From NCBI GenBank assembly GCA_024228555.1, contig JAAETI010000394.1:1-64000 (forward strand): a stretch of DNA of 64,000 nucleotides. The letters are read 5' to 3'. Positions 19,465-27,365 of the stretch are shown piece after piece. Source of the stretch: a bacterium (GTDB lineage Bacteria; Actinomycetota; Acidimicrobiia; Spongiisociales; UBA5794). Each line of letters begins with the position of its first letter. Positions within the stretch are counted from its first letter, which is position 1. The notes beneath the pieces are model-generated. The model made no database searches. It was not told where the DNA came from and saw only the letters and a list, made by a program, of their open reading frames with translations. The position numbers and the translations under genes are program-made.

Positions 19465-20195
19465 CGGATTTCGAGCCCATCCTCGTCTCGGAGGAGGTGG
19501 TTGCCGGGTATCTGCCTGGCGTCGATATCCTCAACGGTGTTGACCTCACTCTCGGTGACGGCGAACTGGTAGGGATTATCGGCCCTAACGGTGCCGGCAA
19601 GTCGACATTGGTGAAGGCCATCTTCGGGCTGGTAACGGTGCGCAGCGGGGTCGTCTTGCTGCGAGGCGAAGACATAAGCAACCTGGCCGCCCACGAGTTG
19701 GTGGCGCGGGGGGTCGGCTATGTCCCGCAGCGAGAGAATGTTTTCTCGACTCTCACCGTCGAAGAGAACTTGCGTATGGGTTTGTACCTGCGACCGGAGA
19801 TCTGGGACGAGCGGCTCGCTGCCGTTCACGAGTTGTTCCCACTGCTGGCGGACCGCAAGCATCAACGTGCCGGGTTCCTCTCTGGCGGTGAGCGGCAGAT
19901 GCTCGCCATGGGTCGAGCGCTCATGATGGACCCCAGGATGATTCTGCTCGACGAGCCGTCTGCGGGATTGTCACCAGCGAACCAGGACCTCGTCTTCGAG
20001 CGAGTTCGCCAGATCTGCGACAGCGGCGTTTCAATCATCATGGTGGAGCAGAACGCCAGACGGTGTCTCCAGATCTGCGATCGCGCCTACGTTCTCGAAC
20101 AGGGCAAGAACGCCCACACCGGCGCAGGGCGTGACCTGCTCCACGACCCCAAGGTGATCGATCTATATCTGGGCACTCTTGGGCGAGCCGACTGA
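19461..20195 (+). CDS. livF: LivF-type ABC ATPase
   Basis: 244 residues from ATG 19461 (4-base overlap with livG). Walker A GPNGAGKSTLV is at ~41, GYVPQRENVFSTLTVEENL follows, then SGGERQMLAMGRALM and Walker B MILLDEPSAGLSP. LivF is typically the shorter, more compact ATPase of the LivG/LivF pair. It is the last gene of the operon. A long inverted repeat just after the stop probably ends transcription from both this side and the convergent binding-protein gene. Confidence 0.94.
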   Translation: MTDFEPILVSEEVVAGYLPGVDILNGVDLTLGDGELVGIIGPNGAGKSTLVKAIFGLVTVRSGVVLLRGEDISNLAAHELVARGVGYVPQRENVFSTLTVEENLRMGLYLRPEIWDERLAAVHELFPLLADRKHQRAGFLSGGERQMLAMGRALMMDPRMILLDEPSAGLSPANQDLVFERVRQICDSGVSIIMVEQNARRCLQICDRAYVLEQGKNAHTGAGRDLLHDPKVIDLYLGTLGRAD

Positions 20196-20204
20196 AGCTT
20201 GACA

Positions 20205-20250
20205 TAGACGAAAGAGAAGGGGCCCGACGCGTGTCGGGCCCCTTCGTCTA
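20205..20250. terminator. Bidirectional terminator between livF and the binding-protein gene
   Basis: A perfect 12-base stem has arm AAGGGGCCCGAC (20217-20228), loop GCGT and return arm 20233-20244. It is extended outside a 4-base bulge by TAGACGAA and TTCGTCTA. It lies between two convergent stops, as a shared terminator would. No long U-run follows on either strand. Confidence 0.8.
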
Positions 20251-20269
20251 TTCAGATAGTCAGTAGTCC

Positions 20270-21631
20270 CTACGGAACGCTGACGGTTTCGTCGGTATTG
20301 GCAACACCCTCAGCGTCATACGTGAAGATGTCGTACGCACCGGCTCCCGGCTCGCCGGCGTCGACGAAGTCGAGAGGACCGCTGGCGCCGTCGTAGTCGA
20401 TGTCGGCACCCGCCTGCAGCAGTGCGTGGCACGCTGCGTAGGAGGTGCACTTCTCTCCACCTTTGGTCACGTCGTTCACCGCAGCTGCGATATCGACGGA
20501 GTTCGTGGACCCGGCCACCTCAGCTGCGAGTACCAGGATGGTGGCGCAGTCAAAGGAGTGCGACGAGAAGATCGTCGGTACGTCGGGGGCGAAGGCCGCA
20601 AAGCGGTCTGTGAACGTCGCCTCACCGTCGGGCGGTGCCAATGACGGGTAGGTCCCGCGGGCACCGTCGAGGACGGCGAGGTTGTTCGGGTCGATTGCAT
20701 CGGCGGTCACGCTGTCCTTGAAGCCATCGGCCACATACAGCTGAATCGCGTCTGGTCCGGCGCCGGCTTCGATGAGCGCCTGCACAAAGGCGGCACCTTC
20801 GGCGAACGGAATCAACGAAATTGCATCGACGCCTGCAGCCGCGATCTGGGCGGCTTCAGCATCGAAGCTGGTGCCGTCCTTGTCGAATTCCACAAATGCG
20901 CCAACGGTGACACCGTTGGACTCGAGCTGGTCCTTTACCGCGTTGGCAAGGCCACGACCGTACTCATCGCCGCGGAAGGCGATGGCAACGCTGGAAGCAC
21001 CGTCGTCGGTGATCATGTCAGCGTGCACGACACCCTGGAGGTTGTCCGGGGGAGCGGTGCGGAAGTAGTAGCCACCATCGTCGTAGGTGGTGAAGATGGC
21101 ACCAGTGTTCGAGGGGGAGCACATCGGGATCTCGCTACCCGTGATGCGGTCGATGACCGACAGGGAAACGCCCGTGCCAGCGGGGCCGATGATCGCATCG
21201 ACCTCGTCGTTGATGAGCTGCTCGACCGAAGCCGAGGCAACCTGGGCATCGGTGCCTGAGTCGGTGGGGATGACCTTGATAGTCGTGTTGCCGGCGGCTT
21301 CCATCTCAGCGAAAGCCATTTCGACGGGCTTCACGAGTGCATCGATGATGACCGAAAGGCCACCGGTCGATGGCAGTACGTAGCCGATGGTCAGCTCACC
21401 GTCATACAGAGCCTCATAGGAAGGGGCTGCCGTTGTCTCTGGCGGAGCCTCGGTCGTCTCCGGTGCCTGGGTTGTCTCTGGCGGAGCTTCGGTCGTCTCC
21501 GGTGCCTCCGTCGTCTCCGCGGCGGGGGGCGCAGTAGTGGTATCGCCGCTGTCGTCGTCGCCACATGCCGCAGCTATTAATGCGAATGCAACGAGCGCCA
21601 GCAAAAGGCGATAGCGCTTTGTGATAGTCAT
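20270..21631 (-). CDS. Branched-chain amino-acid-type ABC substrate-binding lipoprotein
   Basis: 453 residues from ATG 21631, which follows CGGAGGTAACTCAACC. The lipoprotein signal ends in LIAAAC with the lipid-carrying Cys at about residue 22. A low-complexity tether follows (TTEAPPETTQAPETTEAP), encoded by 39-base DNA repeats at 21432-21509. The periplasmic-binding type I domain starts at ~75 (LTIGYVLPSTGGLSVI). It is the binding partner of LivHMGF but is transcribed convergently to them from its own promoter. The ligand may be an amino acid, amide or similar solute. Confidence 0.92.
   Translation of the reverse strand: MTITKRYRLLLALVAFALIAAACGDDDSGDTTTAPPAAETTEAPETTEAPPETTQAPETTEAPPETTAAPSYEALYDGELTIGYVLPSTGGLSVIIDALVKPVEMAFAEMEAAGNTTIKVIPTDSGTDAQVASASVEQLINDEVDAIIGPAGTGVSLSVIDRITGSEIPMCSPSNTGAIFTTYDDGGYYFRTAPPDNLQGVVHADMITDDGASSVAIAFRGDEYGRGLANAVKDQLESNGVTVGAFVEFDKDGTSFDAEAAQIAAAGVDAISLIPFAEGAAFVQALIEAGAGPDAIQLYVADGFKDSVTADAIDPNNLAVLDGARGTYPSLAPPDGEATFTDRFAAFAPDVPTIFSSHSFDCATILVLAAEVAGSTNSVDIAAAVNDVTKGGEKCTSYAACHALLQAGADIDYDGASGPLDFVDAGEPGAGAYDIFTYDAEGVANTDETVSVP
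21432..21509. repeat. Two 39-base direct repeats in the lipoprotein linker
   Basis: 21432-21470 and 21471-21509 are nearly identical copies encoding a 13-residue Thr/Pro/Glu/Ala unit of the tether. Such in-frame repeats vary in number by slippage and alter only the tether length. Confidence 0.85.
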
Positions 21632-21812
21632 GGTTGAGTTACCTCCGTTAGTCGCAAGACGAGGTAGGTCGGCTTGCGTGGCCGAGAGCATACCCGTGCG
21701 TCTTCCAATCTGCAGCAGATATCTTTGGATTGTCCAGAACCTGGATATCTGTCACATTTGGGCTTCTCTTGTGCCACAATGCGATTACCAGAGAGAGGAG
21801 GTGGTCCCAAAA

Positions 21813-21857
21813 ATGTCTGAAAGTCTTTACAGGACCCTGGAGGTGGCCGAGCGCTAA
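21813..21857 (+). CDS. 14-residue ORF, possible leader peptide of arginine deiminase
   Basis: ATG TCT ... TAA encodes MSESLYRTLEVAER. It is preceded by GAGGAGGTGG ending 8 bases before the ATG, one of the strongest ribosome sites in the window, inside an otherwise gene-free 412-base gap. Its stop codon touches a 9-base-stem hairpin. Two arginine codons in a 14-codon peptide upstream of an arginine-degrading enzyme would fit a leader-peptide control system, but this is inference. It could also be a stand-alone small protein. Confidence 0.45.
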   Translation: MSESLYRTLEVAER

Positions 21858-21885
21858 CGGCTACTCGGTTATTTCGGAGTAGCCG
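21858..21885 (+). promoter_or_regulatory. Hairpin directly after the 14-codon ORF (attenuator candidate)
   Basis: Arm CGGCTACTC (21858-21866), a 10-base loop, and the exact return arm at 21877-21885, followed by CTTTG. It starts one base after the small ORF's stop. A terminator or attenuator 160 bases before the arginine deiminase start is possible. The rest of 21632-22043 shows no further gene. The promoters for the divergent lipoprotein gene must also lie here. Confidence 0.5.
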
Positions 21886-22043
21886 CTTTGCAGGTGGCGA
21901 CTCCAACTCGGACCACCGGAACCCGGAGATCTGCAATTTGGTCCTATTGCAGCGGTCATCGACCGAAGATGCTCCGGGTTCTTCCGCGTCCAGAGTGATC
22001 TCGTCTGCCCGGGGGTCGTACCAACCACTAGGGTCCGGATTCG

Positions 22044-23267
22044 ATGAACACAACGAAGATCAGCAGCGAAATCGGACGTCTTCGGACCGTCATGGTGCAC
22101 CGTCCTGGGATTGAGATTGCCAGGATCACGCCAGAGAACAAGGAAGCACTGCTATTCGACGACCTCTTGTGGCTCGAACGCGCTCAGGAGGAGCACGATC
22201 GGTTCACCGACCTGATGACGGACCGGGGCGTCGAGGTGCTCTATTTCGAAGATCTCCTGCGCGACGTCCTCAATTTCGAGGACACCAAGGGTGTGATCAT
22301 CGATGACATCATCACGCCGGCTCGGTGCGGGGCGAATGTAGCCGAGCGTCTCCGCAAGACCATGCGCGAGGCGCACTGTGATCGTGTGGTTGACGTTCTG
22401 CTGGGTGGATTGTTGGAGCGAGAACTGCCGGAGTGGGGGGTCGATCCATTGTTTGCGGACCTCATTTCAGATCGCTTCCACTACGTGTTGCGTCCTCTAC
22501 CCAATCTTCTGTTTATGCGTGACAACGCATCGTGGGTGAATGGCGGTCTGATGCTCAATGTGCTGGCGACACCTGCTCGCGAGCGCGAATCGATCTACAT
22601 GCGTGAGATTTACCGGCACCACCCCAGGTTCCGGGATCACCACTTCCCGGTTTGGTACGGCAACGGGACTGACGAGCACTATCCCGCCAGCATCGAGGGC
22701 GGCGATGTTCTGGTGCTGGCGGAAGACACCGTGATCATCGGACTCGGTGAACGGACCGCACCGGCAGCCGTTGAACTATTGGCCCGGTCGTTGTTCGCCG
22801 GGTCGAGTGTGCAGAACATCATCGTGGTTCATTTGCGGCAGGAGCGCGCCGTTATGCACCTCGACACGGTGTTCACGATGATCGATCGGTCGATCTTCAA
22901 CGTATTCCCCGGCCTGCTCGAACGGATCGACGTCCACATAATCACCGCCGATGACGGGGCCCTGACCGTCGCCAAGGTCGATGGGTTAGAGGCTGCTCTC
23001 AAGTCGACCCTTCACCTTGATGAGATAACGTTTGTTTCGACGGGTGGAGACGCGATCGGCCAGCTGCGTGAGCAGTGGGATGACGGCAACAACACGCTCG
23101 CCCTTGCACCCGGCGTTGTCATTGCCTACCAGCGCAACCAGGAGACCAATCGGCGGCTGCGCGATGCCGGTATCGAAGTGCTTGAACTCGATGCCTCCGA
23201 GTTGTGCCGGGGCCGCGGCGGGAGTCGCTGCATGACCCAACCTGTGCTGAGAGATCCGGTGGAATGA
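22044..23267 (+). CDS. arcA: Arginine deiminase
   Basis: 407 residues from ATG 22044. The guanidino-modifying fold is shown by LRTVMVHRPGIE, FMRDNASWVNGG (substrate Asp), the SIEGGDVLVL block, MHLDTVFTMID with the catalytic His, and GRGGSRCMTQP with the nucleophile Cys396 at the C-terminus. It hydrolyses arginine to citrulline and ammonia in the cytoplasm. The arcB, arcC and arcD genes are not in the window, so the rest of the pathway (ATP from citrulline) is not shown here. Its stop overlaps the start of the mec-like gene. Confidence 0.93.
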   Translation: MNTTKISSEIGRLRTVMVHRPGIEIARITPENKEALLFDDLLWLERAQEEHDRFTDLMTDRGVEVLYFEDLLRDVLNFEDTKGVIIDDIITPARCGANVAERLRKTMREAHCDRVVDVLLGGLLERELPEWGVDPLFADLISDRFHYVLRPLPNLLFMRDNASWVNGGLMLNVLATPARERESIYMREIYRHHPRFRDHHFPVWYGNGTDEHYPASIEGGDVLVLAEDTVIIGLGERTAPAAVELLARSLFAGSSVQNIIVVHLRQERAVMHLDTVFTMIDRSIFNVFPGLLERIDVHIITADDGALTVAKVDGLEAALKSTLHLDEITFVSTGGDAIGQLREQWDDGNNTLALAPGVVIAYQRNQETNRRLRDAGIEVLELDASELCRGRGGSRCMTQPVLRDPVE

Positions 23268-23677
23268 CCCTGGAACAGTTGCAGTTGCCCGAGCAGATCC
23301 ATGTTGCGATGATCGCTCACGCCGAGTTCTGTCTTCCCGAGGAAGCTTGCGGCTTGATGGCCTTCGACGATGCCGACGCTTTGCAGATGGTCTATGCAAC
23401 CACGAACTTGGACCGGTCCAAGGTCAGATTCACTGTCGCCCCTGAGGAGCATTTTGGTGCGATCCGCCACGCCGAGAGCCGTGGCTGGCGGATCGCCGGT
23501 TCATTCCACTCGCACCCTGAGTCGGCGGCGTTTCCGTCGGCTCGTGATATCGCCGGTGCGTTGGACCCAGAGTGGCTTCACGTGGTCGTTGGGTTGGCCA
23601 ACGGCATGCCGGAGGTCCGTGGGTTTCGAATTCGGGACAATGGGGTCTCTGAGGTCAGTCTTGTGGAGATACCGTGA
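23264..23677 (+). CDS. mec: JAMM/MPN+ (M67) metallopeptidase, Mec-like
   Basis: 137 residues from ATG 23264, overlapping the arcA stop. The zinc motif appears as SFHSHPESAAFPSARD (HxHP-x6-PSxxD), with the upstream Glu in LPEEACGLM. By known mycobacterial order (mec-cysO-cysM-...-MBL-rph-rdgB), this is most like Mec, which releases cysteine from the CysO carrier. Here cysO, cysM and murI are absent between it and the MBL gene, so a different carrier partner, or one encoded elsewhere, must be assumed. The symbol rests on synteny and motif. Confidence 0.8.
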   Translation: MTLEQLQLPEQIHVAMIAHAEFCLPEEACGLMAFDDADALQMVYATTNLDRSKVRFTVAPEEHFGAIRHAESRGWRIAGSFHSHPESAAFPSARDIAGALDPEWLHVVVGLANGMPEVRGFRIRDNGVSEVSLVEIP

Positions 23678-23928
23678 CGACGCCGCAGCGTTCCGACCAT
23701 CTCACAATGTACGGCCTTGTTGGTGTTGCCGTGCTTGCGGTCGTTGGGATCTTGATTGCGGCATCGTTCTCAGTGATCTCAGGTGGGTGGATGCTGGTGC
23801 TTGGGCTTTTTTGGGTAGCGGCGGCAGCAGCCGGTGGGGCATTATGGAAGCGGACGGTGTGGATTCCACTCCTGGCATCAATCATGCTGTCCGGTCTGCG
23901 GATGGTGGTCTTCTTTGGGAGCAGGTGA
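23674..23928 (+). CDS. Small membrane protein (about three helices)
   Basis: 84 residues from GTG 23674, overlapping the previous stop. Hydrophobic segments lie at about 13-32 (GLVGVAVLAVVGILIAA), 37-55 (GWMLVLGLFWVAAAAAG) and 62-80. There are no charged motifs. It is translationally coupled inside the mec-MBL-rph-rdgB operon, in the place where mycobacteria carry a rhomboid gene and murI. No function is recognised. Confidence 0.75.
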   Translation: MTTPQRSDHLTMYGLVGVAVLAVVGILIAASFSVISGGWMLVLGLFWVAAAAAGGALWKRTVWIPLLASIMLSGLRMVVFFGSR

Positions 23929-23932
23929 TGTG

Positions 23933-24682
23933 ATGCAGCTGGATGTGTTGGGGAGTTCGGGCACCTATCCGACAGCCGACCACCCGGCGTCAGGGTATCT
24001 GGTTAGCCACGCCGACACCCACATCTTGTGCGACATCGGATTTGGGGTGTTTGGTGAGCTAACCAGGCGGATGGACCCGGATCGATTGGACGCCGTCGTT
24101 TTGTCGCATCGACACCCCGACCATTGCGCCGACTTCCTTGCTCTGTTCCACGCCTTGGCTTACGGACCATTTGAGCGGACTGGGATACCTGTGTTCCACG
24201 CTCCGGGGGTCGTGAATCGGTTGGCTGATTTCATTGGAGCCGGCTCAGGCCACATCTTCCATGAAATATTCAGCTTCCATGAAGTCGGTGAGAGCAACCA
24301 CGTCGTTGTGGGATCCGTGGACCTGAGGTTTGCCGTTACTGCCCATTCTGTTCCCACGATCGCGACCCGGTTTGAGGCGGGTGGGCGCTCATTGGTGTAC
24401 TCGGCCGACACCGGTCCCGGCGGAGGTTTCCCTGAGTTGTGCACGCAAGCGTCTGTGGTCCTTGTTGAGGCATCCATCCCCGGTGAACGCGACGAGCATC
24501 AGTTCGCCCACCACCTGACCGCGGCAGAAGCCGGAGCTGTGGCTCGCGAGGCTGGTGCCCACACTCTGATTCTGACCCACCTGCGGCCTACTCTGGACAA
24601 ACAGCGGTCGATCAACAATGCCCGCGCCGAATTCGAGGGCCGGGTCGCCATCGCCGCTCCTGCCGACGTGTACCAAATCTGA
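23933..24682 (+). CDS. MBL-fold metal-dependent hydrolase (RNase Z-like)
   Basis: 249 residues from ATG 23933. It begins LDVLGSSGTYPTADHPASGY, then VLSHRHPDHCADF, the HxHxDH metal site. Later ligands are in TAHSVPTIATRF and YSADTG, with a final ILTHLRP. The family includes cyclic-nucleotide phosphodiesterases and RNase Z-like enzymes. The mycobacterial equivalent next to rph (Rv1339) is described as an atypical cAMP phosphodiesterase, so that is one candidate role. Rph follows 21 bases downstream. Confidence 0.88.
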   Translation: MQLDVLGSSGTYPTADHPASGYLVSHADTHILCDIGFGVFGELTRRMDPDRLDAVVLSHRHPDHCADFLALFHALAYGPFERTGIPVFHAPGVVNRLADFIGAGSGHIFHEIFSFHEVGESNHVVVGSVDLRFAVTAHSVPTIATRFEAGGRSLVYSADTGPGGGFPELCTQASVVLVEASIPGERDEHQFAHHLTAAEAGAVAREAGAHTLILTHLRPTLDKQRSINNARAEFEGRVAIAAPADVYQI

Positions 24683-24703
24683 AACGCAAACTAAGGACAA
24701 GCT

Positions 24704-25405
24704 ATGAGAGACGATCGCCAAGTCGACGAATTGCGCCCTGTGGTGCTCCACCGCGGTTTCACCGAGATGACGCCCGGGTCCGTGCTGGTCGAGATGGGAA
24801 GGACCAGGGTTCTGTGCACCGTCTCCATCGAGCAGGATGTCCCACCGTGGATGCGTGGAACCGGCAAGGGTTGGGTGACAGCGGAGTATTCGATGCTTCC
24901 CGGGTCGAGCCGGGAACGGGTTTCTCGTCGTTCCATCAGTGGCGGTCGGACCAAGGAGATCCAACGTCTCATCGGACGGTCGCTCCGCGCCGCGGTTGAC
25001 GAGAAAGCGATGGGGGAGTTGATGGCTCGCATTGACTGTGACGTGCTGCAAGCCGACGGAGGCACTCGCACCGCATCGATTACCGGAGCCTGGGTTGCGC
25101 TTGCGGATGCCTTCGACAAGCTGGTCGACGATGGAGTCCTCGAGAAGTCGCCGATTGTGCAACACATTGCCGCCGTTTCAGTTGGAGTTGTCGACGGCGA
25201 AGTCCTGCTCGATCTCGAGTACAAAGAGGATGTCAACGCCGACACTGACTGCAACGTGGTCATGACTGGTGACGGGGATTTTGTCGAAGTGCAGGGCACC
25301 GCCGAAGGTGTTGCCTTCGACCGAGACGAGCTGAATCGCATGCTGGACCTGGCCGCGGCGGGGATCGAGACGTTGGTTGGACATCAGAAGTCGGCCCGGA
25401 GCTAG
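24704..25405 (+). CDS. rph: Ribonuclease PH
   Basis: 233 residues from ATG 24704. R-x-DGR is relaxed to [13 protein letters not shown], but the core [33 protein letters not shown], and [20 protein letters not shown] with its catalytic Asp are intact, as is [19 protein letters not shown]. It trims the 3' ends of tRNA precursors by phosphorolysis, as a hexamer. It is followed 3 bases later by rdgB, the standard actinobacterial pair. Confidence 0.95.
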   Translation: MRDDRQVDELRPVVLHRGFTEMTPGSVLVEMGRTRVLCTVSIEQDVPPWMRGTGKGWVTAEYSMLPGSSRERVSRRSISGGRTKEIQRLIGRSLRAAVDEKAMGELMARIDCDVLQADGGTRTASITGAWVALADAFDKLVDDGVLEKSPIVQHIAAVSVGVVDGEVLLDLEYKEDVNADTDCNVVMTGDGDFVEVQGTAEGVAFDRDELNRMLDLAAAGIETLVGHQKSARS

Positions 25406-25408
25406 CCG

Positions 25409-25990
25409 GTGGATCTGTCCCGCCTCGTAATTGCCTCCAAGAATGAGCACAAGATTGTCGAAATCCTCGATGTCCTCGATTCGATCGGTCTTGACGTGGA
25501 GCTGGTGCGAGATGCCGATTGGCCCGACGTTGCGGAGACCGAGGCGACACTCGAGGGCAATGCGCTGCTGAAGGCGCGATCGGTACGGGCGGAAACTGGT
25601 TTCGCCGTCATCGCCGATGACACCGGGCTCGAGGTAGATGCTCTGGACGGAGCGCCCGGGGTGAGATCTGCTCGGTTTTCCGGGGCGCACGCAACCTATG
25701 AGGGTAACGTCGACAAGCTGCTCGACGTGATGGACGGTGTTGCGAACCGTTCTGCTCGATTCCGCACTGTGATGGTGCTCATCGACGACAACGGAACTGA
25801 GTTGGTCGTAGAAGGCGTCATGAACGGATCGATCACAAACGAACGGCGCGGCAACAATGGCTTCGGCTACGACCCGGTCTTTTTGGTGGGGGACCGGACT
25901 TTTGCCGAGATGCCCACCGCAGAGAAGAACGCGATCTCGCATCGCGCCCAGGCATTGCGGGCATTGGCCGGGGAGCTTGCCGCCAACTAG
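25409..25990 (+). CDS. rdgB: dITP/XTP pyrophosphatase (HAM1/RdgB)
   Basis: 193 residues from GTG 25409. LVIASKNEHKIVEILDVL, ADDTGLEVDALDGAPGVRSA, GNNGFGYDPVFLV and EKNAISHRAQALRAL are the four blocks of the Ham1 family. It hydrolyses dITP, ITP and XTP to monophosphates and keeps them out of nucleic acid. It is the last gene of the operon. Its TAG stop overlaps the TAG of the convergent 120-residue gene within CTAG at 25987-25990. Confidence 0.95.
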   Translation: MDLSRLVIASKNEHKIVEILDVLDSIGLDVELVRDADWPDVAETEATLEGNALLKARSVRAETGFAVIADDTGLEVDALDGAPGVRSARFSGAHATYEGNVDKLLDVMDGVANRSARFRTVMVLIDDNGTELVVEGVMNGSITNERRGNNGFGYDPVFLVGDRTFAEMPTAEKNAISHRAQALRALAGELAAN

Positions 25991-26349
25991 GTGTTGAGGG
26001 CGGCGACCAGCTTCTTTGGTGACAACATGCCGTAGTCAAACACGAAGACGGCATTGTCGGTCATCGTCACGACGGCCTTCTTCATCAGACCCTTCTTGAC
26101 TTGCTCGGCGCTCCTGATCCCCGAGCGTGGCAGCTTGATCGTGAACTCGGTGTCGGTGTCACGGAGGTAGGCATGGCTTCCGCCGCTTGCCGCAAAACTC
26201 GCCGCCGCTCCGAACACGCCTTTGATGACCTCCATGTTTGAGGAGTCATACAGGCCTTCGAAGCAAACCTCTTCTTGACCAACGGTCAGCTTGCCGGTGA
26301 TGCGGCCTCCATCGGTTGGCAAGTAGTTGACGGTCCAGGTGTCGCTCAT
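25987..26349 (-). CDS. Small soluble protein of unknown function (PH/GRAM-like pattern)
   Basis: 120 residues from ATG 26349, preceded by GAGGAGACAGCACA. The frame to 26574 is longer, but the ribosome site decides the start. The chain alternates beta strands (GRITGKLTVGQEEVCFEGLYD; TEFTIKLPRSGIR; KAVVTMTDNAVFVFDYG) and ends in a helix (SPKKLVAALNT). That resembles bacterial PH- or GRAM-like domains, but I cannot confirm it. There is no signal peptide. It shares a CTAG stop junction with rdgB. Confidence 0.7.
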   Translation of the reverse strand: MSDTWTVNYLPTDGGRITGKLTVGQEEVCFEGLYDSSNMEVIKGVFGAAASFAASGGSHAYLRDTDTEFTIKLPRSGIRSAEQVKKGLMKKAVVTMTDNAVFVFDYGMLSPKKLVAALNT

Positions 26350-26475
26350 TGTGCTGTCTCCTCGGTGGATGCTTGATCTTCTATCGGCTGAGGCACAACT
26401 CGGCTGCAGTGCCGCGTTTTGTGGGCAACACGTCGTCAGCGCGATACTTTGGACTGACGATGCGAAGGAGTGACG

Positions 26476-26745
26476 ATGGCAAGGCAAATGTGTGAGAGCT
26501 GTGGCATGCCGCTCAAGGATGGTGTCAGGGGAACCGACGCCGACGGGTCCGCTAGCGACCGATACTGCGTTCATTGCTACAAGGAGGGTGCGTTCACCGC
26601 ACCCGACGCCACCGTGGATGAGATGAGGAAGTACTCAATCCAGGGCATGACCGAAAGCGGTTGGCCCCGATTCCTGGCGAAGTTCGTGACCAAGAACACC
26701 GGCCGACTGCCCCGCTGGCAGAAGTCGGACACGTCTGTTCCGTGA
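26476..26745 (+). CDS. Zinc-ribbon domain protein
   Basis: 89 residues from ATG 26476, just after GAAGGAG. CESCGMPLKDG, then YCVHCYKEGAFTAP, gives a CxxC...CxxC zinc site of the Zn_ribbon_2 type. The C-terminal half (MTESGWPRFLAKFVTKNTGRLPRW) is a basic helical segment. This small family is found in many bacteria, often as a single-domain protein of unknown role. It is not linked to any operon here. Confidence 0.8.
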   Translation: MARQMCESCGMPLKDGVRGTDADGSASDRYCVHCYKEGAFTAPDATVDEMRKYSIQGMTESGWPRFLAKFVTKNTGRLPRWQKSDTSVP

Positions 26746-26871
26746 CCCCCACTACGGGCTAGCTCCCGATTTGCCTCTCAAGTTGGGACCATTCGCGCCG
26801 ACAGGATGCGGGTAAAGGATTGGTAGTGAAATCCCCAGCGAACACCTGGGGCGACACCAAGGATGCCTGCG

Positions 26872-27321
26872 ATGACGTTGCTAATGGTCAAGCCCGATTT
26901 CCCCCAACCAGACATCGGCCGCGTGTTAGATGTCCTCGCACACCACCGCCCCATCGAGTTTCATTGCGTCTGGTCACCTGTGCGTGCCGACGTCTTCTGC
27001 GTTGACACGAGACAGGAGCTGGAGACCCGACTCGAGGAACTGTTCCCGTTCCGTGCCTACATGGCACCTGTCGACGACAAGAAGCGGATCGCAGTAGATA
27101 TCGCCCTTGCGAGCGGCCCACCTATCAGCGGCGACGGCGAGAATCTGGCTGCGGCACTGCGGAACTTCCTACAGAACGCCCTGGACTACATCGCGGAGTG
27201 GGAGCGTTCATTGCGGTTCGGTGCCGACCATCAAAAGTACTGGGGTTGGGTGTATCGACTCCATCTTGCTGGTGATGAGGACCACATACTGGCGACGCTG
27301 CTCGGCGAGTCGACCAACTGA
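26872..27321 (+). CDS. Protein of unknown function
   Basis: 149 residues from ATG 26872, 8 bases after AAGGA; ATG 26863 is an alternative. It is a soluble, mixed alpha/beta-looking chain with segments IGRVLDVLAHHRPIEF, RQELETRLEELFPF, LRNFLQNALDYIAEWERSL and YWGWVYRLHLAGDEDHILA. I recognise no motif or family. It is flanked by the zinc-ribbon gene and an orphan permease, both in the same direction with separate spacing. Confidence 0.55.
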   Translation: MTLLMVKPDFPQPDIGRVLDVLAHHRPIEFHCVWSPVRADVFCVDTRQELETRLEELFPFRAYMAPVDDKKRIAVDIALASGPPISGDGENLAAALRNFLQNALDYIAEWERSLRFGADHQKYWGWVYRLHLAGDEDHILATLLGESTN

Positions 27322-27365
27322 CGACCCGGGGCTCCGGGCGGTGCTGGTCGGTAGATTTGGCTCCC

